DNA of 5,456 nt from Pseudomonadota bacterium (GTDB taxonomy: Bacteria; Pseudomonadota; Alphaproteobacteria; Rhizobiales; Rhizobiaceae), in NCBI GenBank assembly GCA_023387775.1, contig JAEWHN010000380.1, positions 1 through 5,456 of the forward strand, read 5' to 3'. Each line of letters begins with the position of its first letter. The stretch's first letter is position 1. Of this stretch, positions 1-4,788 are shown in pieces. The position numbers were made by a program, and so were the translations under genes. A model generated the notes under the pieces. That model saw nothing but the letters and a program-made list of their open reading frames with translations. It was not told the DNA's origin and did not search any database.

Positions 1-555
1 GCGCTCATCAACGCCGAGGGCGAATGGGCGATCGGCCTGTGCGGCAAGGACGGCAACATGGTCTTCGCCGAAAAGGCCAAGAAGACCATGGTCGACCCCG
101 ACAGCAACATCGAGCGCGTGCTGGACCTCGGCTTCGTCGGCGAGCCGGTCGAGGTCGACCGCACGCTGCTCGACCTGCTGGCTCGCTCGGAGATGATCCC
201 GGTGATCGCGCCGGTGGCGCCCGGCCGCGACGGCCACACCTACAACATCAACGCCGACACCTTCGCCGGCGCCATCGCCGGCGCGCTGGGTGCCTCGCGC
301 CTGCTCTTCCTCACCGACGTTCCGGGCGTGCTGGACAAGGACAAGAACCTCATCGACGAACTGACCGTGGCCGAGGCCCGCGCCCTGATCAAGGACGGCA
401 CCATCTCGGGCGGAATGATCCCCAAGGTCGAGACCTGCATCGAGGCGATCGAGCGCGGCGTGGAAGGCGTGGTCATCCTCAACGGCAAGACCCCGCACTC
501 CGTGCTGCTGGAGCTGTTCACCGAGCATGGCGCCGGAACGCTGATCGTTCCGTAA
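1..555 (+). CDS. argB: Acetylglutamate kinase, 3' part (N-terminus off the left edge)
   Basis: This is the C-terminal 184 residues of N-acetyl-L-glutamate kinase, which phosphorylates N-acetylglutamate with ATP in the second step of cytoplasmic arginine biosynthesis. The reading frame is open from base 1 to TAA at 553-555. Visible family features, numbered from the first codon here, are GHTYNINAD at 78-86 (substrate-binding region), FLTDVPGVLDK at 103-113, SGGMIPK at 136-142 with the conserved ATP-site lysine at 142, and the terminal HGAGTLIVP. Rhizobial ArgB is usually a little under 300 residues, so about 110 are missing to the left; the first in-frame ATG here (58) is internal, not the start. 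ArgB is a hexamer often feedback-inhibited by arginine, but the N-terminal helix that would indicate this is outside the window. The 17-base gap to the next gene suggests possible read-through. Identity is secure. Confidence 0.97.
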   Translation, partial: ALINAEGEWAIGLCGKDGNMVFAEKAKKTMVDPDSNIERVLDLGFVGEPVEVDRTLLDLLARSEMIPVIAPVAPGRDGHTYNINADTFAGAIAGALGASRLLFLTDVPGVLDKDKNLIDELTVAEARALIKDGTISGGMIPKVETCIEAIERGVEGVVILNGKTPHSVLLELFTEHGAGTLIVP

Positions 556-572
556 GAAGGAGAGGGGGAAAA

Positions 573-824
573 ATGCCGGTCGTCTTTCGCCACAAAGGCT
601 TCCGGTTTTTCTTCTACTCAAACGAGGGCGATCCGAGAGAGCCGGCCCACATCCACGTGACCAAGGACGGCATCGACGCGAAGTTTTGGCTCAATCCAGT
701 TGTTCTGATAGATTACAATGATGGATTTAACGCACGGACCTTGCGCGAATTGACGGAAGTCATCGAACGCCGGCGCGAAGAGATATTGAGGGCATGGGAT
801 GAGTTCTTCAGTGAGAGCCACTAG
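573..824 (+). CDS. DUF4160 family protein, first gene of a two-gene cassette
   Basis: An 83-residue cytoplasmic protein resembling DUF4160. The visible hallmark is an aromatic strand, FRFFFYSNEGD (10-20), followed by EPAHIHV (23-29) with two histidines at 26 and 28, then a basic C-terminal helix (RTLRELTEVIERRREEILRAW). The start at 573 is supported by AAGGAG at 557-562; the frame is open further left only as a shadow of argB. Its 3' end overlaps the DUF2442 gene by 26 bases, so the two are almost certainly translated together. DUF4160 and DUF2442 genes are, to my knowledge, often adjacent and have been suggested to be toxin-antitoxin-like; no biochemical activity is established that I know of. 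The conserved histidines hint at a metal or nucleic-acid site, which is inference. G+C at 601-780 is about 53%, well below the 67% of the first 60 bases of the argB segment, fitting horizontal acquisition. Confidence 0.85.
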   Translation: MPVVFRHKGFRFFFYSNEGDPREPAHIHVTKDGIDAKFWLNPVVLIDYNDGFNARTLRELTEVIERRREEILRAWDEFFSESH

Positions 825-1059
825 TGTCCGCTTCGATCAGGACAGCCTTTGGGTCGATCTTTCGGACGGCCGCACTCTTGGCGTGCCGCTCGCCTGGTTT
901 CCCAAGCTTCTGCATGCCAGCATGAAGCAGCGTGAGCAGGTGGCCATCAGCACCCGCGGCTTGCATTGGGAAGAACTCGACGAAGACATTTCCATCGAAG
1001 GCTTGCTCATGGGGCGCGGCGACGGCACGCGGCCTTCGGCGAAAGTGGAAGCAGCTTGA
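799..1059 (+). CDS. DUF2442 family protein, second gene of the cassette
   Basis: An 86-residue protein of the DUF2442 family, a small alpha/beta fold of unknown role. Visible signatures are the strand pair around LSDGRTLGVPLAWFPKL (21-37) and GLHWEELDEDISIEGLL (54-70), the typical 'W..LDEDI...GLL' ending of this family. The last 16 residues are a variable polar tail. The start at 799 has GAGGG at 788-792 six bases upstream, inside the end of the DUF4160 gene; an ATG at 794 meets a stop two codons later. The overlap implies translational coupling and, with the pairing, a joint function with the DUF4160 protein. An antitoxin or partner role is inference. Its TGA is separated by one base from the stop of the convergent Lrp-type gene. 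Confidence 0.87.
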   Translation: MSSSVRATSVRFDQDSLWVDLSDGRTLGVPLAWFPKLLHASMKQREQVAISTRGLHWEELDEDISIEGLLMGRGDGTRPSAKVEAA

Positions 1060-1060
1060 A

Positions 1061-1537
1061 CTAGCCCCGCAGATGCCGGAGCGGAACGTGCCCCGGCCCC
1101 TTGATGTTCTGCAGAACGAGCTGGGTGTGCACGTCGCGCACGCCCGGCAGGCGCATCAGCCGGTGCATGACGAAATCGTTGAGATCGTCCACGCTCGGCA
1201 CCATCACGTGCAGCAGGAAGTCATATTCGCCGGTCATCGTCCAGCAGGCGGAAACCTCATCCATGCGCTGCACGGCGGCGGTAAAGCGCTCCGGCGAGTC
1301 GTCGCTATGGCTCACCAGTCGCACCTGGATGAACACCTCCACCATCAGCCCGACCGCGCGCCGGCTGATGGTCGCGGAAAACCCCTTGATTACTCCGGCC
1401 TGCTGCAGCGCGTCGAAGCGGCGGGCGCAGGGGGTGTTTGACAGGCCGATCTCCTGCGCCAGTTCCGAGATGGACTTGCGGCCGTCGCGCTGCAGGATTT
1501 CGAGCATCCTGATCTCGAATTCGTCGAACTGAGGCAT
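1061..1537 (-). CDS. Lrp/AsnC family transcriptional regulator, probable regulator of phhA
   Basis: A 158-residue leucine-responsive (feast/famine) regulator. The N-terminal winged helix-turn-helix spans about 4-52, with ISELAQEIGLSNTPCARRF as the recognition unit and AGVIKG closing it. The RAM ligand-binding and dimer domain follows at about 62-146, with the TGEYDFLLHV turn (102-111) where amino-acid effectors bind. The length is typical. The start at 1537 is chosen over an upstream in-frame ATG at 1579 because GGAG lies five bases before it and homologues begin close to 'FDEFEIRMLEIL'. It is divergent from phhA across 121 bases, and by analogy with other local Lrp-type regulators it likely binds there, autoregulates, and controls phhA in response to phenylalanine, tyrosine or a related amino acid. 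The family is clear; target and ligand are inferred from context. Confidence 0.93.
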   Translation of the reverse strand: MPQFDEFEIRMLEILQRDGRKSISELAQEIGLSNTPCARRFDALQQAGVIKGFSATISRRAVGLMVEVFIQVRLVSHSDDSPERFTAAVQRMDEVSACWTMTGEYDFLLHVMVPSVDDLNDFVMHRLMRLPGVRDVHTQLVLQNIKGPGHVPLRHLRG

Positions 1538-1658
1538 TTTCACTCCGACAACACGTTCCAGGATCGCAACATACCTCAATTTGCCGCGCGAAACGATGGT
1601 TCAGGCAAAAAGCGCTCCACGATCGGCGGTATTCTTCGCAGCGTGGAGGATTTTGGCC
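1538..1658. promoter_or_regulatory. Divergent Lrp-type gene / phhA promoter region with a candidate operator
   Basis: This 121-base region must hold the promoters of both divergent genes. It contains an inverted repeat, TTTGCC at 1580-1585 and GGCAAA at 1604-1609, with arm centres 24 bases apart. Inside it lies a weaker, not quite concentric dyad GAAAC (1590-1594) / GGTTC (1598-1602). Lrp-family proteins bind degenerate dyads of about this size, so this is the best operator candidate. I see no convincing -35/-10 pair for either gene. The phhA ribosome site is GGAGGA at 1645-1650. Confidence 0.45.
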
Positions 1659-2492
1659 ATGAATATCAGCGTAGAAGCTTATGCCCGCGAATGTGTGGCT
1701 CAAGGACTGCGCGGCAACTACTCCGTCTGCCGCGCCGATTTCACCGTGCAGCAGGACTATGCCTTCAGCGACAGCGACCAGGAGGTGTGGCGCATATTGT
1801 GCGACCGCCAGACCGGCCTGACGAGGCGGCTTGCGCACCACTCCTATCTCGACGGCGTGGAAGCGCTGGGGCTGCTCGAGCGTATCCCGGATATTGACGA
1901 GGTCAGCGGCAAGCTGCGCAAGCTCACCGGCTGGGAGCTCGTCGCCGTGCCGGGGCTGATCCCGGCTGAACCCTTTTTCGTGCACCTGACAAACCGGCGT
2001 TTCCCGGTCACCAACTGGCTGCGCAGGCGCGAGGAGCTCGACTACATCGTCGAGCCCGACATGTTCCACGATTTCTTCGGCCATGTGCCGGCGCTGACCC
2101 AGCCGGCTTTCGCCGATTTCATGCAGCAGTACGGCGAAAGGGCCAGTGGCGCGATTGAGCTCGGCGGCCACGACATGATTTCGCGGCTGTACTGGTACAC
2201 GGCCGAATTCAGCCTCATCCAGGAGCCGGGCCAGCCGCTCAAGGCCTTCGGCGCCGGCTTGATGTCATCGTTCAGCGAGCTGCAGTTTGCCGTGGAAAGC
2301 CCGGATGCGCACCGCGTGCCCTTCGACCTGGAGACGGTGATGCGCACCAGCTACGAGATCGACAAGTTCCAGCGCGCCTATTTCGTGCTACCGTCTTTCG
2401 AAGCGTTGCGCGATGCGTTCCTGCATGCCGACCTTGCCGAGCTTATCGCGCGACGCAAGGACGAGGCGCCGCTGGACCCTGCCATGGTTTGA
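1659..2492 (+). CDS. phhA: Phenylalanine 4-monooxygenase (phenylalanine hydroxylase)
   Basis: A 277-residue monomer-type bacterial phenylalanine hydroxylase, a non-haem iron and pterin-dependent enzyme that makes tyrosine from phenylalanine with O2 in the cytoplasm. The iron triad is complete: His137 and His142 in PDMFHDFFGHVP (133-144) and Glu183 in YWYTAEFSL. These match the positions of H138, H143 and E184 of the Chromobacterium enzyme almost one for one. GWELVAVPGLIP (91-102) and FGAGLMSSFSEL (197-208) are further family blocks. There is no ACT regulatory domain, as usual in bacteria. The start at 1659 has GGAGGA eight bases upstream; a TTG in frame at 1581 would add 26 residues unlike the family. 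The divergent Lrp-type regulator probably controls it. The enzyme serves phenylalanine catabolism or tyrosine supply. No pterin-recycling gene (phhB) is visible next to it. Confidence 0.96.
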   Translation: MNISVEAYARECVAQGLRGNYSVCRADFTVQQDYAFSDSDQEVWRILCDRQTGLTRRLAHHSYLDGVEALGLLERIPDIDEVSGKLRKLTGWELVAVPGLIPAEPFFVHLTNRRFPVTNWLRRREELDYIVEPDMFHDFFGHVPALTQPAFADFMQQYGERASGAIELGGHDMISRLYWYTAEFSLIQEPGQPLKAFGAGLMSSFSELQFAVESPDAHRVPFDLETVMRTSYEIDKFQRAYFVLPSFEALRDAFLHADLAELIARRKDEAPLDPAMV

Positions 2493-2539
2493 AGTCCGCC
2501 CAGCGCAGGCGGCGGCTTCAAGGCACCGAGGCGCTTTTT
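2489..2539 (+). terminator. Probable terminator after phhA
   Basis: An inverted repeat begins in the phhA stop codon. TTGAAG (2489-2494) pairs with CTTCAA (2516-2521), and CCGCC (2496-2500) with GGCGG (2511-2515), leaving T2495 bulged and a 10-base loop. A run of five T follows at 2535-2539, 13 bases beyond the stem, which is further than in an ideal intrinsic terminator. It may act as one imperfectly, or as a 3' end stabiliser. Confidence 0.5.
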
Positions 2540-2572
2540 CGTGCGACAGTTTTCGTCGGTAGAACCGGCTGG

Positions 2573-2633
2573 GCGCAGGGGCGAGACGAAGTGCCGCCAA
2601 GAAAAGCGTTTCGAAGCTCGCTTTCGCCTGCGC
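2573..2633 (+). repeat. Inverted repeats in the leader of the DUF982 gene
   Basis: Between phhA and the DUF982 gene, GCGCAGG (2573-2579) pairs with CCTGCGC (2627-2633), and GCGAG (2581-2585) with CTCGC (2617-2621), giving a 12-bp interrupted stem. Inside the large loop AAAGCG (2603-2608) can pair with CGCTTT (2619-2624), which would compete with the GCGAG/CTCGC part. The transcript upstream of the DUF982 start may therefore be structured. It could equally be a degenerate intergenic palindrome with no role. Confidence 0.4.
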
Positions 2634-2652
2634 AAAGGCGTAAGAGCAGGCC

Positions 2653-2913
2653 ATGCAAAATGATCGCTTTGAAGTTCCGCTCACCGTAAAACTCGGTGAG
2701 ACGGGAAATCACCAAATCCTGAAGACTGCCCAGGAAGCTTCGGATTTTCTACTCAATAACTGGCCGGGAAAAAGAAGTCCCAAGCATCGCGCCGCACTTC
2801 AGGCCTGCCACGACGCCATGGCCGGCAACAAGCCGGTCATGGCAGCCAGGCGCGCCTTCATCGCTGCGGCCCGCGAGGCCGACGTGCTGATCAGCGACAA
2901 GGCGCCGGGGTAG
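2653..2913 (+). CDS. DUF982 family small protein
   Basis: An 86-residue protein of the DUF982 family, small proteins of unknown function that occur in multiple copies in rhizobia. The visible family pattern is an N-terminal beta segment, then ASDFLLNNWPGKRSPKHRAA (29-48), the conserved cysteine at 51 in ALQACHDAMAGN, and ARRAFIAAAREADVLI (65-80). There is no signal peptide or membrane segment. The ATG at 2653 is the only sensible start; the ribosome site is weak (AGCAGG ending two bases before it). It stands alone on the + strand after the phhA hairpin and converges with the next gene, its TAG lying five bases from that gene's stop. A role in stress or symbiosis has no support here. Confidence 0.88.
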   Translation: MQNDRFEVPLTVKLGETGNHQILKTAQEASDFLLNNWPGKRSPKHRAALQACHDAMAGNKPVMAARRAFIAAAREADVLISDKAPG

Positions 2914-2918
2914 TCCGG

Positions 2919-3116
2919 CTAGGAGCCCTTCTTGGGCGCGCGCTTCACCGGAGCGGGGTTCTTCGCCGCTTCTGCGCGCTCCGCCTCTTCCTTCTCCTGC
3001 CGAAGTGCCCGCAGCCGGGCGGTCTTCTTTTCTCGAGCCGCCTGCTCGGCGTTCATGATCTGGCGCGCTGCCGCGTCCGTCCTGTCCAATTTCTGTTCGG
3101 CCGCGAGAGGCTTCAT
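2919..3116 (-). CDS. Small Ala/Lys/Glu-rich coiled-coil protein, unrecognised
   Basis: A 65-residue protein that I do not recognise as a named family. Residues about 5-50 are a continuous, highly charged, alanine-rich helix (AEQAAREKKTARLRALRQ and on), likely a coiled coil. The tail is basic and proline-containing (NPAPVKRAPKKGS). There is no cysteine, tryptophan, signal peptide or membrane segment. The start at 3116 is chosen because AGGAG lies six bases before it; the same frame is open to an ATG at 3143, which has no such site. It lies 61 bases downstream of the other small - strand gene, with a hairpin between. The charge suggests nucleic-acid or ribosome contact, which is only inference. 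Confidence 0.65.
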   Translation of the reverse strand: MKPLAAEQKLDRTDAAARQIMNAEQAAREKKTARLRALRQEKEEAERAEAAKNPAPVKRAPKKGS

Positions 3117-3143
3117 TTCATACTCCTGACTTGATCTATGCAA

Positions 3144-3176
3144 AGCTCCCGCCCCGCCGCTGGGCGGTGCGGAGCT
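3144..3176 (-). terminator. G+C-rich hairpin between the two small - strand genes
   Basis: AGCTCC (3144-3149) pairs with GGAGCT (3171-3176), GC (3151-3152) with GC (3169-3170), and CCGCC (3154-3158) with GGCGG (3163-3167). The loop is GCTG, with one bulge (C3150) and one mismatch (C3153/T3168). It sits immediately after the stop of the 48-residue gene on the - strand and is followed there only by TTTG, so it is a weak or partial terminator, or a transcript-stabilising stem. Confidence 0.45.
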
Positions 3177-3177
3177 C

Positions 3178-3324
3178 CTATTCCTGCTTGGTCTCCTGTT
3201 CGTTCACCTCGTCCGGCTTGCTCGCGGACTTGCTTGCCTTGGCATTGGCCTTTTCGGCCTTCTTGGCGGCCTTGATACGGTCGCGGTCTCTGCGCTCCTG
3301 GCCATAGTTCGGCTTTTTCGCCAT
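3178..3324 (-). CDS. 48-residue Lys/Ala-rich small protein, unrecognised
   Basis: A 48-residue protein beginning MAKKPNYGQERRDRDRIKAA, with 14 Lys/Arg and 9 Asp/Glu residues. The first 36 residues are basic and likely helical; the last 12 are acidic. Short proteins with this MAKKPNY-type start are, from memory, common hypothetical genes in Mesorhizobium and relatives. No function is known to me. The start at 3324 has AAAGGA 11 bases upstream. The frame stays open for another 438 codons to the right, but that stretch is the antisense of the binding-protein gene plus upstream DNA and is not part of this protein. A -10-like TATATC at 3400-3405 could supply its promoter. It may be cotranscribed with the 65-residue gene downstream. 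Confidence 0.7.
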   Translation of the reverse strand: MAKKPNYGQERRDRDRIKAAKKAEKANAKASKSASKPDEVNEQETKQE

Positions 3325-3399
3325 CGTGTTGCGGGTCCTTTCGGGATGAGCCAGGGTCCGCGTCATTGCGTTCCATCGCTGGCGGAGAACCATACCACC

Positions 3400-3429
3400 G
3401 ATATAGGTGTTGAGGTCGGAAAAACCAAA
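3400..3429 (-). promoter_or_regulatory. Candidate promoter for the small - strand genes
   Basis: On the - strand, TTGGTT (3429-3424) and TATATC (3405-3400) lie 18 bases apart, resembling -35 and -10 boxes. Transcription would begin near 3393, giving a leader of about 70 bases before the 48-residue gene. The -35 match is poor (only TTG), so this is tentative. Confidence 0.3.
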
Positions 3430-3597
3430 AGTTGTACCACGATGCATGGCCGATGATGCGCCTTGCCAGGCCGAAACGCCAGCGGTGGAAAGGTTTTGCC
3501 GGCCGATTGCCGGGTTTCGGAAATTCGAATACCGTCGCGCGGATGACAAGACGCGGGGCGGGGCTGTGCCCGGACCCGATAGCCAGGGTGGTGGACG
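3430..3597 (+). promoter_or_regulatory. Upstream region of the BMP binding-protein gene
   Basis: Part of a 273-base non-coding stretch (3325-3597) between divergent genes. It contains a direct repeat TTGCCGG at 3496-3502 and 3507-3513, offset by 11 bases or one helical turn, a possible regulator site. The second copy could serve as a -35 (TTGCCG), with TACCGT at 3530-3535 as a weak -10 after a 17-base spacer. No convincing coding region is present. The ribosome site of the next gene is a poor GGTGGTGGA ending just before the start. Confidence 0.3.
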
Positions 3598-4635
3598 ATG
3601 CAGAACGACAAGAATGCGACGAAATTTGCCGGCGTTTCGCGCCGCTCGGTGCTGAAGGCCGCGGGCGCTGGCGCAGCACTTGCCACGGTGGCGGGCTTCC
3701 CGGCGCGCCTGTTTGCCGACGAACCGCTCAAGGTCGCTGCCGTTTACACCGTGCCGGTCGAGCAGCAGTGGGTCAGCCGCATCCACAAGGCAGCCAACGC
3801 CGCGAAGGACCGCGGCGAGATCGAGTACGTCTATTCCGAAAACACCTCCAACAACGACTATGAGCGCGTGATGCGCGAATATTGCGAGGCCGGCTACAAG
3901 CTGATCCTCGGCGAGGTGTTCGGTGTCGAGGATGCTGCCCGCGCGGTCGCCAACGACTATCCGGACGTCGCATTCCTGATGGGCTCCAGCTTCAAGCCCG
4001 ACGAAGCCGTCTCGAACTTCTCGCCCTTCGACAACTACATCCAGGATGCCTCCTACCTCACCGGCATCATCGCCGGCGCCATGACCAAGTCGAAGAACAT
4101 CGGCATGGTCGGCGGCTACCCGATCCCCGAGGTCAACCGGCTGATGAACGCCTTCATGGCCGGCGTGAAGGAAAGCGCGCCCGACGCCAAGTTCCAGGTC
4201 GCCTTCATCGGCTCCTGGTTCGACCCGCCCAAGGCCAAGGAAACCGCCTTCGCCCAGATCGACGGCGGCGCCGACCTGCTCTATGCCGAGCGCTTCGGCG
4301 TTTCCGACGCTGCCAAGGAGCGCAATGTCCTGGCCGTGGGCAACGTCATCGACACCCAGGCGGACTATCCCGAAACGGTCGTGGCTTCGGCGCTGTGGCA
4401 CTTCGAGCCGACGCTGGACAAGGCCATCGCCGAGGTGAAGGCCGGAACCTTCAAGGCCGCCGACTACGGCGTCTATTCCTTCATGAAGAACGGCGGCTGC
4501 TCGCTGGCGCCGCTCGGCACCTTCGAGGGCAAGGTGCCGGCCGAGGTCATGGCAAAGGTCGCCGAGAAGGAAAAGGCGATCAAGGACGGCTCCTTCACTG
4601 TTGAAATCGACGATTCCGAGCCGAAATCCAACTGA
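3598..4635 (+). CDS. BMP family ABC transporter substrate-binding protein, Tat-type signal
   Basis: A 345-residue periplasmic binding protein of the BMP (PnrA/Med-like) family, which usually captures nucleosides for an ABC importer. A Tat-type signal is visible: SRRSVLK at 14-20, a hydrophobic alanine-rich stretch, and a likely cleavage after ARLFA at residue 40. The mature protein has the two-lobe family pattern: NIGMVGGYPIPEVNRLMNAF (167-186) with the following AGVKESAPDAKF, WFDPPKAKETAFAQIDGGAD (207-226), and LAPLGTFEGKVP near the end. The Asp-x-Ser-Phe-Asn-like segment that many nucleoside-binding members carry near the N-terminus is replaced here by YTVPVEQQWVSRIHKAAN (50-67), so the ligand may differ. 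The ATPase gene follows after 173 bases, so this is the first gene of the importer operon. The family is secure; the substrate is not known from sequence. Confidence 0.93.
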   Translation: MQNDKNATKFAGVSRRSVLKAAGAGAALATVAGFPARLFADEPLKVAAVYTVPVEQQWVSRIHKAANAAKDRGEIEYVYSENTSNNDYERVMREYCEAGYKLILGEVFGVEDAARAVANDYPDVAFLMGSSFKPDEAVSNFSPFDNYIQDASYLTGIIAGAMTKSKNIGMVGGYPIPEVNRLMNAFMAGVKESAPDAKFQVAFIGSWFDPPKAKETAFAQIDGGADLLYAERFGVSDAAKERNVLAVGNVIDTQADYPETVVASALWHFEPTLDKAIAEVKAGTFKAADYGVYSFMKNGGCSLAPLGTFEGKVPAEVMAKVAEKEKAIKDGSFTVEIDDSEPKSN

Positions 4636-4645
4636 CAACGGCTTT

Positions 4646-4673
4646 ACCTTTTCGCTGCTTGCAGCGAAAAGGT
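4646..4673 (+). repeat. Perfect 13-bp palindrome after the binding-protein gene
   Basis: ACCTTTTCGCTGC (4646-4658) and GCAGCGAAAAGGT (4661-4673) are exact reverse complements around TT. The stem begins 11 bases after the binding-protein stop. No T-run follows on either strand, so it is not a canonical terminator. A stable stem between a binding-protein gene and its transporter genes commonly protects the upstream mRNA and reduces downstream expression; that role is inferred here. It may also be one copy of a dispersed intergenic palindrome. Confidence 0.8.
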
Positions 4674-4700
4674 GGCCTCAAGCTCGCATGAAAGACAGTG

Positions 4701-4730
4701 CGCGGTCGGGGCGGTAACGCCTCGGTTGCG
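4701..4730 (+). other. RNA hairpin with GUAA tetraloop
   Basis: In + strand RNA, 4701-4713 (CGCGGTCGGGGCG) pairs with 4718-4730 (CGCCTCGGTTGCG) over 13 uninterrupted base pairs, four of them G-U wobbles, closed by a GUAA loop of the GNRA class. The complementary strand cannot form the same stem, because the wobbles become A-C mismatches. This suggests that it functions, if at all, as RNA of the importer operon. Confidence 0.55.
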
Positions 4731-4734
4731 CTGA

Positions 4735-4788
4735 CGCGTGTGCACGCGGAGTGGAGAGCGCAGGTGGCGGTGGGGCAGGCGCCCTGCC
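4735..4788 (+). repeat. Two short hairpins before the ATPase start
   Basis: CGCGTG (4735-4740) and CACGCG (4743-4748) are exact reverse complements around TG. GGCAGG (4774-4779) and CCTGCC (4783-4788) are exact reverse complements around CGC. The second ends six bases before the GAGGGA ribosome site at 4795-4800, close enough to influence ribosome access. With the two stems upstream they make four hairpins in the 173-base gap. Confidence 0.5.

Noticed and set aside
24..572. Open + strand frame running through argB in another phase into the DUF4160 gene, as if it were a 266-residue fusion
   Set aside because: The N-terminal part is an arginine- and proline-rich out-of-frame reading of argB; the real DUF4160 start has its own ribosome site at 557-562.
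1538..1579. Upstream extension of the Lrp-type gene to an ATG at 1579
   Set aside because: Fourteen extra residues before a typical Lrp N-terminus, while the start at 1537 has a well-spaced GGAG.
1581..1658. Upstream extension of phhA from TTG at 1581
   Set aside because: The added 26 residues are unlike the family, would cover the promoter region, and lack a ribosome site; ATG 1659 has GGAGGA at good spacing.
1305..2171. - strand open frame of 288 codons across phhA and the Lrp-type gene
   Set aside because: It is a shadow of phhA, then the Lrp-type gene read in the wrong phase; both overlapped genes are clearly recognised families.
3882..4604. Arginine-rich + strand frame of 240 codons inside the binding-protein gene
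   Set aside because: It is an out-of-phase reading of the BMP gene in high G+C DNA with no family resemblance.
3325..4638. Long - strand open frame continuing upstream of the 48-residue gene, antisense to the binding-protein gene
   Set aside because: Its product is low-complexity and unlike any family, and it mirrors the codon bias of the + strand gene. Only the terminal 48 codons, with their own ribosome site, look real.
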